From Halomonas alkalicola (GTDB lineage Bacteria > Pseudomonadota > Gammaproteobacteria > Pseudomonadales > Halomonadaceae): 64,000 nt of DNA. Location of the stretch: NCBI RefSeq assembly GCF_030704205.1, contig NZ_CP131913.1, positions 496,001-560,000 on the forward strand, written 5' to 3'. A program made the translations under genes and the position numbers. Positions 36,209-44,045 of this stretch are shown one piece after another. Each line of letters opens with the position of its first letter. Position 1 is the first letter of the stretch. Under the pieces are notes generated by a model. That model did not search any database. It was not told the origin of the DNA and worked only from the letters and a program-made list of their open reading frames with translations.

Positions 36209-36877
36209 ATGAGCGAGGCGATCGCCCGCGAGCTGCTGGCACAGCGATTCCGCAGCTTCCTGCCGGTGGTGGTGGACATGGAGACCGGCGGCTTCAATGC
36301 CGAGCGCAATGCGATCCTGGAGATCGCCGCCGTGACCCTGACCATGGACGCCCAGGGCTTCCTGCTGCCCGAAGCCACCTACGCCTTCCACGTGAAGCCT
36401 TTCGAGGGTGCCGACGTCGAGCAGTCGGCGCTGGACTTCACCGGGATCAGGCTCGATGACCCGCTGCGTCAGCAGGTGGCGCTCTCCGAGGCCGAGGCGC
36501 TCGGCGAGATCTTCCGCCCGGTGCGCAAGGCGATCAAGGCACACGGCTGCACCCGCGCCGTGCTGGTCGGCCACAATGCGGCCTTCGACCACGGCTTCCT
36601 GAATGCCGCCGTCAACCGCTGCGGCATCAAGCGCAACCCCTTCCACCCCTTCTCCAGCTTCGACACCGCCTCGCTGGCCGGCCTTATCTACGGCCAGACG
36701 GTGCTGGCCAGGGCCTGTCGCGCCGCCGGCATCCCCTTCGACAACGGTGAGGCCCACTCGGCGCGCTACGATACCGAACGCACCGCCGAGCTGTTCTGCG
36801 CCATGGTCAATCGCTACAAGGAGCTGGGCGGCTGGTCCCAGGCCCAGCGCGAACAGGGGATGGACGAGGTGCCGTAG
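36209..36877 (+). CDS. rnt: Ribonuclease T
   Basis: RNase T is a dimeric DEDDh 3'-5' exonuclease that trims tRNA and other stable RNA ends. The 222-residue protein has [12 protein letters not shown] (Asp and Glu of motif I, about residue 23), [14 protein letters not shown] (motif II, about 120) and [14 protein letters not shown] (His and Asp of motif III, about 183). The ATG follows AAGGAGAGGGTGC. It is divergent from argG and convergent with grxD, a neighbour order common in this group. Confidence 0.96.
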   Translation: MSEAIARELLAQRFRSFLPVVVDMETGGFNAERNAILEIAAVTLTMDAQGFLLPEATYAFHVKPFEGADVEQSALDFTGIRLDDPLRQQVALSEAEALGEIFRPVRKAIKAHGCTRAVLVGHNAAFDHGFLNAAVNRCGIKRNPFHPFSSFDTASLAGLIYGQTVLARACRAAGIPFDNGEAHSARYDTERTAELFCAMVNRYKELGGWSQAQREQGMDEVP

Positions 36878-36913
36878 GCGGCAGCCGGCATGATGCGATC
36901 AGACGCATAAACA

Positions 36914-36945
36914 GGGAACCCCGCCGGCAATGCCGACGGGGTTCC
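36914..36945. terminator. Hairpin between rnt and grxD
   Basis: GGAACCCCG and CGGGGTTCC enclose a CGGCA/TGCCG inner stem in the convergent gap. There is no long T-run, but the placement suits a shared terminator. Confidence 0.55.
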
Positions 36946-36991
36946 ATGACGCCAGCTGGTGGCTCGACGCTGTCGCTGCTGCCTCGAGGGC

Positions 36992-37327
36992 TCAGGCGTC
37001 GTGCTGGTGCTTGGCGGCGGTTTCCTTGATCAGCTTCTCGAGCTCGCCGCTCTGGTGCATCTCCACCACGATGTCACAGCCGCCGACCAGCTCGCCCTCG
37101 ACCCACAGCTGGGGGAAGGTGGGCCAGTTGGCAAACTTGGGCAGCTCGGCGCGGATATCCGGGTTGTCCAGGATATTGACGAAGGCGAAGCGCTCGCCGC
37201 AGGCCATCAGCGCCTGGACGGTCTGGGCGGAGAAGCCACACTGGGGCAGCTGAGGCGTGCCCTTCATGTAGATCAGGATGGGGTTTTCGCCGATCTGGCG
37301 CTGGATATTCTCGAGGGTGGTGCTCAT
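36992..37327 (-). CDS. grxD: Monothiol glutaredoxin (Grx4 type)
   Basis: GrxD binds and transfers [2Fe-2S] clusters as a glutathione-ligated dimer, often with BolA. The 111-residue protein has the signature CGFS active site in TPQLPQCGFSAQ (about residues 24-35), the WPTFPQLWVEGELVGGCD glutathione-binding block (about 68-85) and the family C-terminus. The length matches E. coli GrxD (115). The gene is divergent from argF and stands alone. Confidence 0.96.
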   Translation of the reverse strand: MSTTLENIQRQIGENPILIYMKGTPQLPQCGFSAQTVQALMACGERFAFVNILDNPDIRAELPKFANWPTFPQLWVEGELVGGCDIVVEMHQSGELEKLIKETAAKHQHDA

Positions 37328-37498
37328 GGCGTCTCCCTATGGATGTCACGGATGACAGAGGTCGCGGATGGCGGCGCGGGGTTAATACCCGAGCTCGACG
37401 GTAGGTCTTGGTGATCGCCCATTCTACTGATACGACGCGCGTTGCGCATCCCCCAGCGCCTGGCTAGGATGGTCGTTTTTTCCCGTGGAGCACGCCCA

Positions 37499-38419
37499 AT
37501 GGCCACCCGCCACTTCCTGACCCTGCTGGACCTGAGCCAGGATGAGCTGCACTACCTCATCCAGCGCGCCATCACCATCAAGAACGAGCTGAAGGCCCAG
37601 GGGCCCCGCTACACCCCCCTGCCCAACCGCACCATGGCGATGATCTTCGAGAAGTCCTCGACCCGTACCCGGGTCTCCTTCGAAACCGCCATGGCACACT
37701 TCGGTGGCCACGCCCTCTTCCTCTCCCCCCGCGACACCCAACTGGGTCGCGGCGAGCCCATCGGCGACACCGCCCGAGTGCTCTCGGAGATGGTCGACAT
37801 CGTGATGATCCGCACCTTCTCCCATCAAGGGCTGGAGGCGTATGCCGCGGCCAGCTCGGTGCCGGTGATCAACGCGCTGACCGACGACTACCATCCCTGC
37901 CAGCTGCTGGCCGACGTGATGACCTGGACCGAGCTGCGCGGCAGCGTCAAGGGCAAGACGGCGGTCTGGATCGGCGACGGCAACAACATGTGCCACTCCT
38001 GGATCAACGCCGCGCGTCAGTTCGACTTCCAGCTGCGCATCTGCTGCCCGGCGGGCTACGAGCCGCGCCAGGATATCCTCGAGGCCGCCGGCGACCGGGT
38101 GACGATCCTGCGCGACCCCAATGATGCCGTGGTCGACGCCGACCTGGTCACCACCGACGTGTGGGCCTCCATGGGCCAGGAGGAGGAGCAGGCCAAGCGC
38201 GAGGCAGACTTCGCCGGCTTCCAGGTGACCGAGGCGCTGCTCGACCGCGCCAGGGCCGACGCCCTCTTCCTGCACTGCCTGCCCGCCCACCGCGGCGAGG
38301 AGATCAGCGAGACCCTGCTCGACGACCCGCGCGCCGTGGTCTGGCAGGAAGCCGGCAACCGCCTGCATGCCCAGAAGGCTCTGATCGAGTTCCTGCTGCT
38401 CGGTCGCGTCGACGGCTGA
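37499..38419 (+). CDS. argF: Ornithine carbamoyltransferase
   Basis: ArgF makes citrulline from ornithine and carbamoyl phosphate. The 306-residue protein has the carbamoyl-phosphate motif [12 protein letters not shown] (about residue 45), the [15 protein letters not shown] block (about 121) and the catalytic [13 protein letters not shown] (about 258). Its length is that of the anabolic, non-arc-operon enzymes. The start at 37499 with GGAG upstream gives the typical [14 protein letters not shown]-terminus; an upstream in-frame ATG does not. A hairpin follows the stop codon. Confidence 0.95.
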   Translation: MATRHFLTLLDLSQDELHYLIQRAITIKNELKAQGPRYTPLPNRTMAMIFEKSSTRTRVSFETAMAHFGGHALFLSPRDTQLGRGEPIGDTARVLSEMVDIVMIRTFSHQGLEAYAAASSVPVINALTDDYHPCQLLADVMTWTELRGSVKGKTAVWIGDGNNMCHSWINAARQFDFQLRICCPAGYEPRQDILEAAGDRVTILRDPNDAVVDADLVTTDVWASMGQEEEQAKREADFAGFQVTEALLDRARADALFLHCLPAHRGEEISETLLDDPRAVVWQEAGNRLHAQKALIEFLLLGRVDG

Positions 38420-38423
38420 TCTT

Positions 38424-38460
38424 CCCGGGGCCCTGCGACGCTCCACCGCAGCGCCCCGGG
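38424..38460 (+). terminator. Hairpin after argF
   Basis: CCCGGGGC and GCCCCGGG form an outer stem with a TGCG/CGCA inner stem, five bases after the argF stop codon. No T-tract follows. Confidence 0.4.
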
Positions 38461-38494
38461 CCCATCACCATCCTAGAACCCGTCGACTTAGACC

Positions 38495-38524
38495 TTTGTA
38501 TAACCACGACCTTGGTAGTATAAT
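38495..38524 (+). promoter_or_regulatory. Sigma-70 promoter of the unknown small gene
   Basis: TTTGTA (38495-38500) and a perfect TATAAT (38519-38524) are separated by 18 bases, 40 bases before the likely start codon. The region also contains two imperfect repeats starting GACCTT, each leading into a TATAA-like element. Confidence 0.65.
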
Positions 38525-38564
38525 GCGCCGCAGCACACCCCCTGATTGACAGGAAATGCGGCCC

Positions 38565-38870
38565 ATGATGATCGACGCTTCCCCCATCGCCTCCATGCAG
38601 CGCAGCCTGCGCCAGTGCCTCTCCAACATGGCGGCCCTGCTCTACCACCATGGTCACGTGCTGGAAACCGTCTCCATCCCCCATCGCGGCCTCGACCGCC
38701 AGGATGTGGCAGACCTCTCCCGCTCTTCCAGCGAATGGCAGACCTGCGAAAAGGTCCTGGTCAACAGCGAGGCGGCCTCCTGGAACGAGCACAACCGATT
38801 GGTGCTCACTCCCCTCGGCCGCGAGCTGCTGTTCGACATGTTCGGTGAAGGCGCCGCCGACTGCGCCTGA
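38565..38870 (+). CDS. Small conserved-looking soluble protein, unknown
   Basis: This 101-residue protein reads MMIDASPIASMQRSLRQC and later SSSEWQTCEKVLVNSEAASWNEHNRLVLTPLGRELLFDMFGE. It has no membrane segment or signal. It contains four Cys and several His residues. I cannot assign a family. It is clearly a transcription unit of its own, with a good promoter at 38495 and a strong terminator at 38894. The start could be three codons earlier (38556), but the ribosome site AGGA is better placed for 38565. Confidence 0.65.
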   Translation: MMIDASPIASMQRSLRQCLSNMAALLYHHGHVLETVSIPHRGLDRQDVADLSRSSSEWQTCEKVLVNSEAASWNEHNRLVLTPLGRELLFDMFGEGAADCA

Positions 38871-38893
38871 GCCCTGACCGCCAGTGACCCCAG

Positions 38894-38927
38894 AAGCCCC
38901 GCCCGGCATCGCCGCGGCGGGGCTTTT
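38894..38927 (+). terminator. Rho-independent terminator of the unknown small gene
   Basis: AAGCCCCGCC and GGCGGGGCTT form a ten-base-pair stem followed by TT, 24 bases after the stop codon. Confidence 0.75.
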
Positions 38928-39026
38928 GCATCGGGAAACGCCCCCGCGGCGACGGCCGCGGCCGCGGCAACAACAACGCACCTACACCTGCCGAACGCGC
39001 GGACGCCTGCCGCACACAGGCCAAAG

Positions 39027-39061
39027 AAAAACCCCCTGACGCCGGGCGCCAGGGGGGTTTT
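39027..39061 (-). terminator. Rho-independent terminator of tRNA-Ala
   Basis: AAAACCCCCTG and CAGGGGGGTTTT flank a GC-rich core. On the minus strand the stem is followed by TTTTT, 14 bases after the tRNA 3' end. It may also back up the plus-strand terminator at 38894. Confidence 0.8.
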
Positions 39062-39074
39062 CATGGTGTCTTGC

Positions 39075-39150
39075 TGGTGGAGCCTAGCGGGATCGAACCG
39101 CTGACCTCAACACTGCCAGTGTTGCGCTCTCCCAGCTGAGCTAAGGCCCC
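39075..39150 (-). tRNA. tRNA-Ala (GGC)
   Basis: The minus strand reads GGGGCCTTAGCTCAG with anticodon GGC in the loop CTGGCAG, a TTCGATCC T-loop and an encoded CCA. The acceptor stem contains the G3-U70 pair, the identity element for alanine. Confidence 0.97.
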
Positions 39151-39180
39151 ACATCGTCTCGCCTTGCGAGAACGAGGCAG

Positions 39181-39209
39181 ATATTACGCGCTGATACCGG
39201 GTTCGTCAA
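39181..39209 (-). promoter_or_regulatory. Sigma-70 promoter of tRNA-Ala
   Basis: On the minus strand TTGACG (39204-39209) and TAATAT (39181-39186) are separated by 17 bases, 31 bases upstream of the tRNA 5' end. Confidence 0.75.
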
Positions 39210-39334
39210 CCCCCTCCATCTCTCCCCCGAAGGATGCTTTCCACCTGCACCGAAGTTGTGCCACTCTTTGGCATGAGACACCTCGTCTCTCCCCACCTTT
39301 TCCCTACCAGCCCATTCGCTCAGGAGCCGCCGCC

Positions 39335-39982
39335 TTGATCCGGGTACTGATTGCCGATGACCATCACCTGGTGAGGACCAGCATCGCCCACCTGCTGAAC
39401 GCCGAGGAAGACCTCAGCGTGGTCGGCGAGGCCTCCGACGGCGAGACCGCCATCGCCGAGACCCGCCGCCTCTCCCCCGACGTGGTGCTGATGGATATCC
39501 GCATGCCGGGGATCGGCGGCCTGGAGGCCACCCGCAAGATCCACCGCACCCAGCCCGACACCCGCGTGCTGGTGCTGACCGCCTGGCTCGAGGAGGCCTT
39601 CGCCCAGCGACTGCTGGACGCCGGCGCCTTCGGCTTCCTGAGCAAGGACTGCCAGCACGAGGAGATGGTGGCGGCCATCCGCGGCGTCTTCCACGGCCAG
39701 CGCTACGTCAGCCCGGAGGTCGCCCAGCGGCTGGTGCTGTCGCGCATCGATGCCGCCGACAACCCCTTCGACCAGCTCTCCCAGCGCGAGATGCAGGTGG
39801 CGATGATGATCGTCAACTGCCAGAAGGTGGCCGATATCTCCGACCGGCTCTTCCTCAGTCCCAAGACGGTGAACACCTACCGCTACCGCATCTTCGACAA
39901 GCTGGGCGTACAGACCGACGTCGAGCTTACCCACCTGGGGCTGCGCCATGGCCTGGTGGAGGGCTTCGCCAGCGTGGAGTGA
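39335..39982 (+). CDS. gacA: Response regulator GacA/UvrY (LuxR family)
   Basis: GacA is the DNA-binding partner of the sensor kinase GacS and activates small RNAs that titrate CsrA/RsmA. The 215-residue protein has a receiver domain (LIADDHHLVRT, phosphoacceptor Asp in VVLMDIRMPG at about residue 54, Lys in LSKD) and a C-terminal LuxR helix-turn-helix (QLSQREMQVAMMIVNCQKVADISDRLFLSPKTVNTYRYRIFDKLGV, in parts). The start is a TTG at 39335 with AGGAG nine bases upstream; no ATG fits the N-terminus, and TTG starts are known for gacA. uvrC and pgsA follow, as in E. coli and Pseudomonas. Confidence 0.93.
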   Translation: MIRVLIADDHHLVRTSIAHLLNAEEDLSVVGEASDGETAIAETRRLSPDVVLMDIRMPGIGGLEATRKIHRTQPDTRVLVLTAWLEEAFAQRLLDAGAFGFLSKDCQHEEMVAAIRGVFHGQRYVSPEVAQRLVLSRIDAADNPFDQLSQREMQVAMMIVNCQKVADISDRLFLSPKTVNTYRYRIFDKLGVQTDVELTHLGLRHGLVEGFASVE

Positions 39983-40050
39983 GCCGCCCCGGCCTGCCGT
40001 CCGGCCTGATCTGCTAGGATGGCACTCCCGTCCGCGACCGCACCGCCTTC

Positions 40051-41865
40051 ATGAGCTTCGATCATCGCCACTTCCTCGGCACCGTCAGCGAATCCCCGGG
40101 CGTCTACCGCATGCTGGATGCCCGGGGCGAGACCCTGTATGTCGGCAAGGCCCGACGCCTCAAGGCGCGCCTGGCCAGCTATTTCCGTGGCGCCCTGAAC
40201 GCCAAGACCCAGGCCCTGGTCTCGCGCATCGCCGACATCCAGGTCACGGTGACCAACAGCGAAACCGAGGCGCTGCTGCTGGAGCAGACCCTGATCAAGG
40301 AGCTGCGCCCGCCCTACAACATCCTGCTGCGCGACGACAAGTCCTATCCCTTCGTCTTCGTCACCGACCGCCACCCCTTCCCGGCGCTGGAGTACAAGCG
40401 TGCCCGGGCGCGCCGCGACGACGGCCGCTACCTGGGCCCCTACCCCAGCAGCCTGGCGGTACGCGAGAGCCTCTCGCTGATGCAGAAGATCTTCCGCATC
40501 CGCAACTGCGAGGACAGCGTCTTCGCCCACCGCACGAGGCCCTGCCTGCAATATCAGATCGAGCGCTGCAGCGGCCCCTGCGTGGGCCTGATCGGCGAGG
40601 CGGAGTACCGGCGCGACCTGGAACACGCCGTGCAGTGCCTGGAGGGCAGAAGCGAGCAGGTGACCGGCGAGCTCACCGCGGCCATGGAGGCGGCCAGCCA
40701 GGCGCTGGCCTTCGAGGAGGCCGCCCGGCTGCGCGACCAGATCCAGCAGCTGCGCCAGCTCCAGCAGCGCCAGTTCGTCGATACCGGCGACGGCGATGCC
40801 GACATCTTCGCCCTGGCCACCCGCCCCGGCGCGCTGTGCATCTCGGTGCTCAGCGTGCGTCACGGGCGGCTGCTGGGGGCGCGCCACCATGCCCCCGCCA
40901 ACGGGCTCGACCTGCCCGCCGAGGAGCTGCTCGCGGAATTTCTCAGCCAGTACTACCTGGGCCAGGACAACGAGATTCCCCGCGAGCTGATCACCAGCCA
41001 CCCCCTGGCGGATCGTGCGCTGATCGAGGCGGCGCTCGGCGAGCGCGCCGGCCGGCGCGTGCGGCTCACCGATCGGGTGCGCGGCCACCGCGCGCAGTGG
41101 CAGTCCCTGGCCGTGACCAACGCCGAGCAGCAGCTCGCCAGCCAGCTGGCCAGCCAGGCCCAGCTCACGCGGCGGTTCGCGTCGCTGCGCGAGGTGCTGG
41201 GCCTGGCCGAGACCCCTGCTCGCCTGGAGTGCTTCGACATCAGCCACAGCCACGGCGAGGCCACCGTGGCCTCCTGCGTGGTGTTCGACCAGAACGGCCC
41301 GCGCAAGTCCGACTATCGCCGCTTCAATATCGAGGGAGTGGCCGCCGGCGACGACTACGCCGCCATGCGCCAGGCGCTGACCCGACGCTTCCGCCGACTC
41401 ACGGACGGCGAGGGGGAGCGCCCCGACGTGCTGCTGGTGGACGGCGGCAAGGGCCAGCTCAACCTGGCCCGGGAGGTCTTTGCCGAGCTCGGGGTCAGCG
41501 GCATCGCCCTGGTCGGCGTCGCCAAGGGCACCACCCGCAAGGCGGGCCTGGAGACCCTGTTCCTCGAGACCGCAGATCGGAGCCTGGACATGGATCCGGC
41601 CTCGCCGGCCCTGCACCTGATCCAGCACGTGCGCGACGAGGCGCACCGTTTCGCCATCACCGGCCATCGCACACGCCGCGACAAGGCGCGCCGCACCTCC
41701 ACCCTGGAAGGCATCCCCGGCGTCGGGCCCAAGCGCCGCCGCGAGCTGCTGCGCTTCTTCGGCGGGCTGCAGGGGGTCAAGCAGGCCAGCCGCGAGGAGC
41801 TGGCGCGGGCGCCAGGCATCAGCGCCACCCTGGCCGAGGCGATTCATCGCGCCCTGCATGGATGA
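40051..41865 (+). CDS. uvrC: UvrABC system protein C
   Basis: UvrC makes the dual incisions in nucleotide excision repair. The 604-residue protein has the GIY-YIG nuclease domain for the 3' cut (SPGVYRMLDARGETLYVGKA, about residues 13-32), a UvrB-interacting UVR motif (about 200-235, EAARLRDQIQQLRQL), the RNase H-like 5'-cutting domain with the catalytic Asp in ECFDISHSHGE and LLVDGGKGQLN, and two C-terminal helix-hairpin-helix motifs (LEGIPGVGPKRRRELLRFFG). The length matches E. coli (610). It sits 68 bases after gacA and 67 bases before pgsA. Confidence 0.97.
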   Translation: MSFDHRHFLGTVSESPGVYRMLDARGETLYVGKARRLKARLASYFRGALNAKTQALVSRIADIQVTVTNSETEALLLEQTLIKELRPPYNILLRDDKSYPFVFVTDRHPFPALEYKRARARRDDGRYLGPYPSSLAVRESLSLMQKIFRIRNCEDSVFAHRTRPCLQYQIERCSGPCVGLIGEAEYRRDLEHAVQCLEGRSEQVTGELTAAMEAASQALAFEEAARLRDQIQQLRQLQQRQFVDTGDGDADIFALATRPGALCISVLSVRHGRLLGARHHAPANGLDLPAEELLAEFLSQYYLGQDNEIPRELITSHPLADRALIEAALGERAGRRVRLTDRVRGHRAQWQSLAVTNAEQQLASQLASQAQLTRRFASLREVLGLAETPARLECFDISHSHGEATVASCVVFDQNGPRKSDYRRFNIEGVAAGDDYAAMRQALTRRFRRLTDGEGERPDVLLVDGGKGQLNLAREVFAELGVSGIALVGVAKGTTRKAGLETLFLETADRSLDMDPASPALHLIQHVRDEAHRFAITGHRTRRDKARRTSTLEGIPGVGPKRRRELLRFFGGLQGVKQASREELARAPGISATLAEAIHRALHG

Positions 41866-41932
41866 AGTCCGCCAAGGGGGATAGAATGAGCGGGCGCTCG
41901 GCACCACCCACCGGCAAGGACAGCGTCAAGCA

Positions 41933-42481
41933 ATGAACATCCCGAATCTCCTCACCCTCGCCCGTATCGGCTTCATTCCGCTGCTGGTGGTGTTCTTCTA
42001 CCTGCCCTTCTCGTGGAGCATGCCGCTGGCCGCCGGCCTGTTTGCCCTGGCCTCGATCACCGACTGGCTCGACGGCTACCTGGCCCGGCGCTGGGACCAG
42101 GCCACCCCCTTCGGCGCCTTCCTCGACCCGGTGGCCGACAAGCTGATGGTGGCCGTGGCCCTGGCGCTGATGATCGAACGCTACGAGGCGGTCTGGCTCA
42201 CCCTGCCGGCGCTGGTGATCATCGGCCGCGAAATCGTCATCTCGGCGCTGCGCGAGTGGATGGCGGAGATGGGCAAGCGCGGCAAGGTCGCGGTCTCCTG
42301 GATCGGCAAGGTGAAGACCACCCTGCAGATGGTCGCCATCTTCCTGCTGCTGGCCTTCGCCCCGGGCACTCCCATCGCCCATCTCGCCGTGGCCACCCTC
42401 TACGTGGCGGCCGTGCTGACCCTGTGGTCCATGGTGCTCTACCTGCGCGCCGCCTGGCCGCACCTCAGCGATTCCATGTGA
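41933..42481 (+). CDS. pgsA: CDP-diacylglycerol--glycerol-3-phosphate 3-phosphatidyltransferase
   Basis: PgsA makes phosphatidylglycerophosphate, the first committed step to phosphatidylglycerol and cardiolipin, in the inner membrane. The 182-residue protein starts [20 protein letters not shown] and carries the CDP-alcohol phosphotransferase motif [27 protein letters not shown] (about residues 43-70 in parts) with its conserved Asp residues. Four membrane helices follow the usual pattern. It ends 17 bases before the promoter of the Gly-Cys-Leu tRNA operon. Confidence 0.96.
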   Translation: MNIPNLLTLARIGFIPLLVVFFYLPFSWSMPLAAGLFALASITDWLDGYLARRWDQATPFGAFLDPVADKLMVAVALALMIERYEAVWLTLPALVIIGREIVISALREWMAEMGKRGKVAVSWIGKVKTTLQMVAIFLLLAFAPGTPIAHLAVATLYVAAVLTLWSMVLYLRAAWPHLSDSM

Positions 42482-42497
42482 GGGAGTGCAAAAGCGT

Positions 42498-42525
42498 TTG
42501 ACAGTCACCGACTTATCCGTATAAT
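42498..42525 (+). promoter_or_regulatory. Consensus sigma-70 promoter of the Gly-Cys-Leu tRNA operon
   Basis: TTGACA (42498-42503) and TATAAT (42520-42525) are both perfect consensus hexamers separated by 16 bases, and the first tRNA begins 15 bases after the -10 box. Confidence 0.9.
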
Positions 42526-42540
42526 TCGCTCTCGAGTCAG

Positions 42541-42615
42541 GCGGGAATAGCTCAGTGGTAGAGCACAACCTTGCCAAGGTTGGGGTCGCGAGTTCGAATC
42601 TCGTTTCCCGCTCCA
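42541..42615 (+). tRNA. tRNA-Gly (GCC)
   Basis: This is a cloverleaf with acceptor GCGGGAA, anticodon GCC in TTGCCAA, T-arm AGTTCGAATCT and an encoded CCA. It is the first of three tRNAs downstream of pgsA, as in E. coli glyW-cysT-leuZ. Confidence 0.97.
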
Positions 42616-42649
42616 CCTCCCTTCGGGAGGTGAACATCTGACTCGGTGA

Positions 42650-42723
42650 GGCTGGATGGCAGAGTGGTCATGCAGCGGACTGCAACTCCGTGTACGCCGG
42701 TTCGATTCCGACTCCAGCCTCCA
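42650..42723 (+). tRNA. tRNA-Cys (GCA)
   Basis: The acceptor is GGCTGGA, the anticodon GCA lies in CTGCAAC, U73 is the discriminator as required for cysteine, and CCA is encoded. The 34-base spacer before it contains a small CCTCCC/GGGAGG hairpin. Confidence 0.97.
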
Positions 42724-42753
42724 TTTCCCCCTTTTTCTGCTCGACACCGTGCC

Positions 42754-42840
42754 GCCCGGATGGCGAAATTGGTAGACGCAAGGGACTTAAAATCCCTCGG
42801 TGGCGACACCGTGCCGGTTCGAGCCCGGCTCCGGGCACCA
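42754..42840 (+). tRNA. tRNA-Leu (TAA)
   Basis: This is an 87-base class II tRNA with a long variable arm (CGGTGGCGACACCG), acceptor GCCCGGA, anticodon TAA and an encoded CCA. It decodes UUA and UUG, which are rare in this genome. Confidence 0.97.
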
Positions 42841-42899
42841 GTCTCTCCGTCCTTCGCCTGGACCGACACCCAAGCGGCGCACCAGCGGGGCCTTGCCTC

Positions 42900-44045
42900 A
42901 TGAACCTGCCGCCCCTGCGCGACCCCTTCTTTACCTATCGTTTTCGCCGCCGCCTGCATGTGGTGCGCGTGCTTCTGGCCCTGACGATCACCTTCGTCAT
43001 CATCCGCCTGTTCGAGATCCCCCACTCCAGCTGGGCGCTGGTCAGCACCGTGATGGTGATGGGCAACCTGCCGCATATCGGAGGCGTGCTCGACAAGGGC
43101 CGCCAGCGACTGCTGGGTACCGTGCTCGGCGCGGCCAGCGGGCTCGCGCTGATCCTCTTTCCGCCCGCCGCTCCCCTGCTGATTCCCGCCGGCAGCCTGG
43201 TCGCCATCGGCGTCGCCACCTGGCTCACCTTCGGCAATCGCCACGGCTACAGCGGCCTGATGTTTGCCATCAGCCTGCTGCTGGTGGTCGGCGACGGCAG
43301 CCACGACCTGGGCATCGGCCTGTGGCGCGCCTTCGACGTGCTGCTCGGGACCCTGGTGGGCATCACCGTCACCGTACTCGTGCTGCCCCAGAAGGCCACC
43401 GACATGATGCGCTTCATGCTGGCCGAGAACCTCGACCGCATGGCGCGCCTGTTCCATGCTCACACCACCGCCGCGGCCGCCCTGGACGTGGATACCCGCG
43501 CCCTGCTCAAGGCCACCAGCTCCGCCCTGGTCAAGCAGCGCGGCCTGGTCGATGCCATCCATCGCGAGCGCCGGCTCACCCGCGACGAACTCGACGACGT
43601 CATCTCCCTGCAGCGCCGAATGCTCTCCACCATCGAGCTGCTGCTGGAGACCCACTGGACCACCCGGGAGGGCCACGACCGCATCGAGGCCATGACGGGA
43701 CTGCGCGAGGAGCAACACCGGCTGGCCCGGGAGCTCGGCACCCTCGCCTTCCAGGTACGCACTGGCCAGCCCATCGCGGTCACGGTGAGCCCCTTCAACC
43801 TGCAGCGACACGCCGAGCTGGCCACCACCGCGGTGAGCGATGAGGGACGCACCCTCTTCAGCCCCAGCGGCTATCTGTGGCTAAATCGCGAGCTGGCCCG
43901 CGTCACCGGCGACCTGGTCGCCTGCCTCGGCGGCCTGACCCGGCTTCCCAGCCGCCGCCTGCATCGCGCCTCCGGGCGCAAGTGGGCACCCCGCGACACC
44001 GCCGCCACCGACAAAGGAACGCAAGATGACCCACGGCAATCATGA
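42900..44045 (+). CDS. FUSC-family membrane protein (aromatic acid exporter-like)
   Basis: This 381-residue protein has about six membrane helices in the first 170 residues (VVRVLLALTITFVIIRLF, then LLGTVLGAASGLALILF, and others). The FUSC signature region is SSWALVSTVMVMGNLPHIGGVLDKGRQRLLGT, followed by a cytoplasmic helical C-terminal half. Family members such as AaeB and YccS export aromatic acids or are uncharacterised. The substrate here is unknown. The start is at 42900, 59 bases after tRNA-Leu. Its last 20 bases overlap nadB, so the two genes are probably co-transcribed. Confidence 0.82.
   Translation: MNLPPLRDPFFTYRFRRRLHVVRVLLALTITFVIIRLFEIPHSSWALVSTVMVMGNLPHIGGVLDKGRQRLLGTVLGAASGLALILFPPAAPLLIPAGSLVAIGVATWLTFGNRHGYSGLMFAISLLLVVGDGSHDLGIGLWRAFDVLLGTLVGITVTVLVLPQKATDMMRFMLAENLDRMARLFHAHTTAAAALDVDTRALLKATSSALVKQRGLVDAIHRERRLTRDELDDVISLQRRMLSTIELLLETHWTTREGHDRIEAMTGLREEQHRLARELGTLAFQVRTGQPIAVTVSPFNLQRHAELATTAVSDEGRTLFSPSGYLWLNRELARVTGDLVACLGGLTRLPSRRLHRASGRKWAPRDTAATDKGTQDDPRQS

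Noticed and set aside
39335..39982. The LuxR-type regulator as the CrbR/ErdR partner of the transporter-kinase
   Set aside because: Its sequence and its position before uvrC-pgsA identify it as GacA/UvrY.
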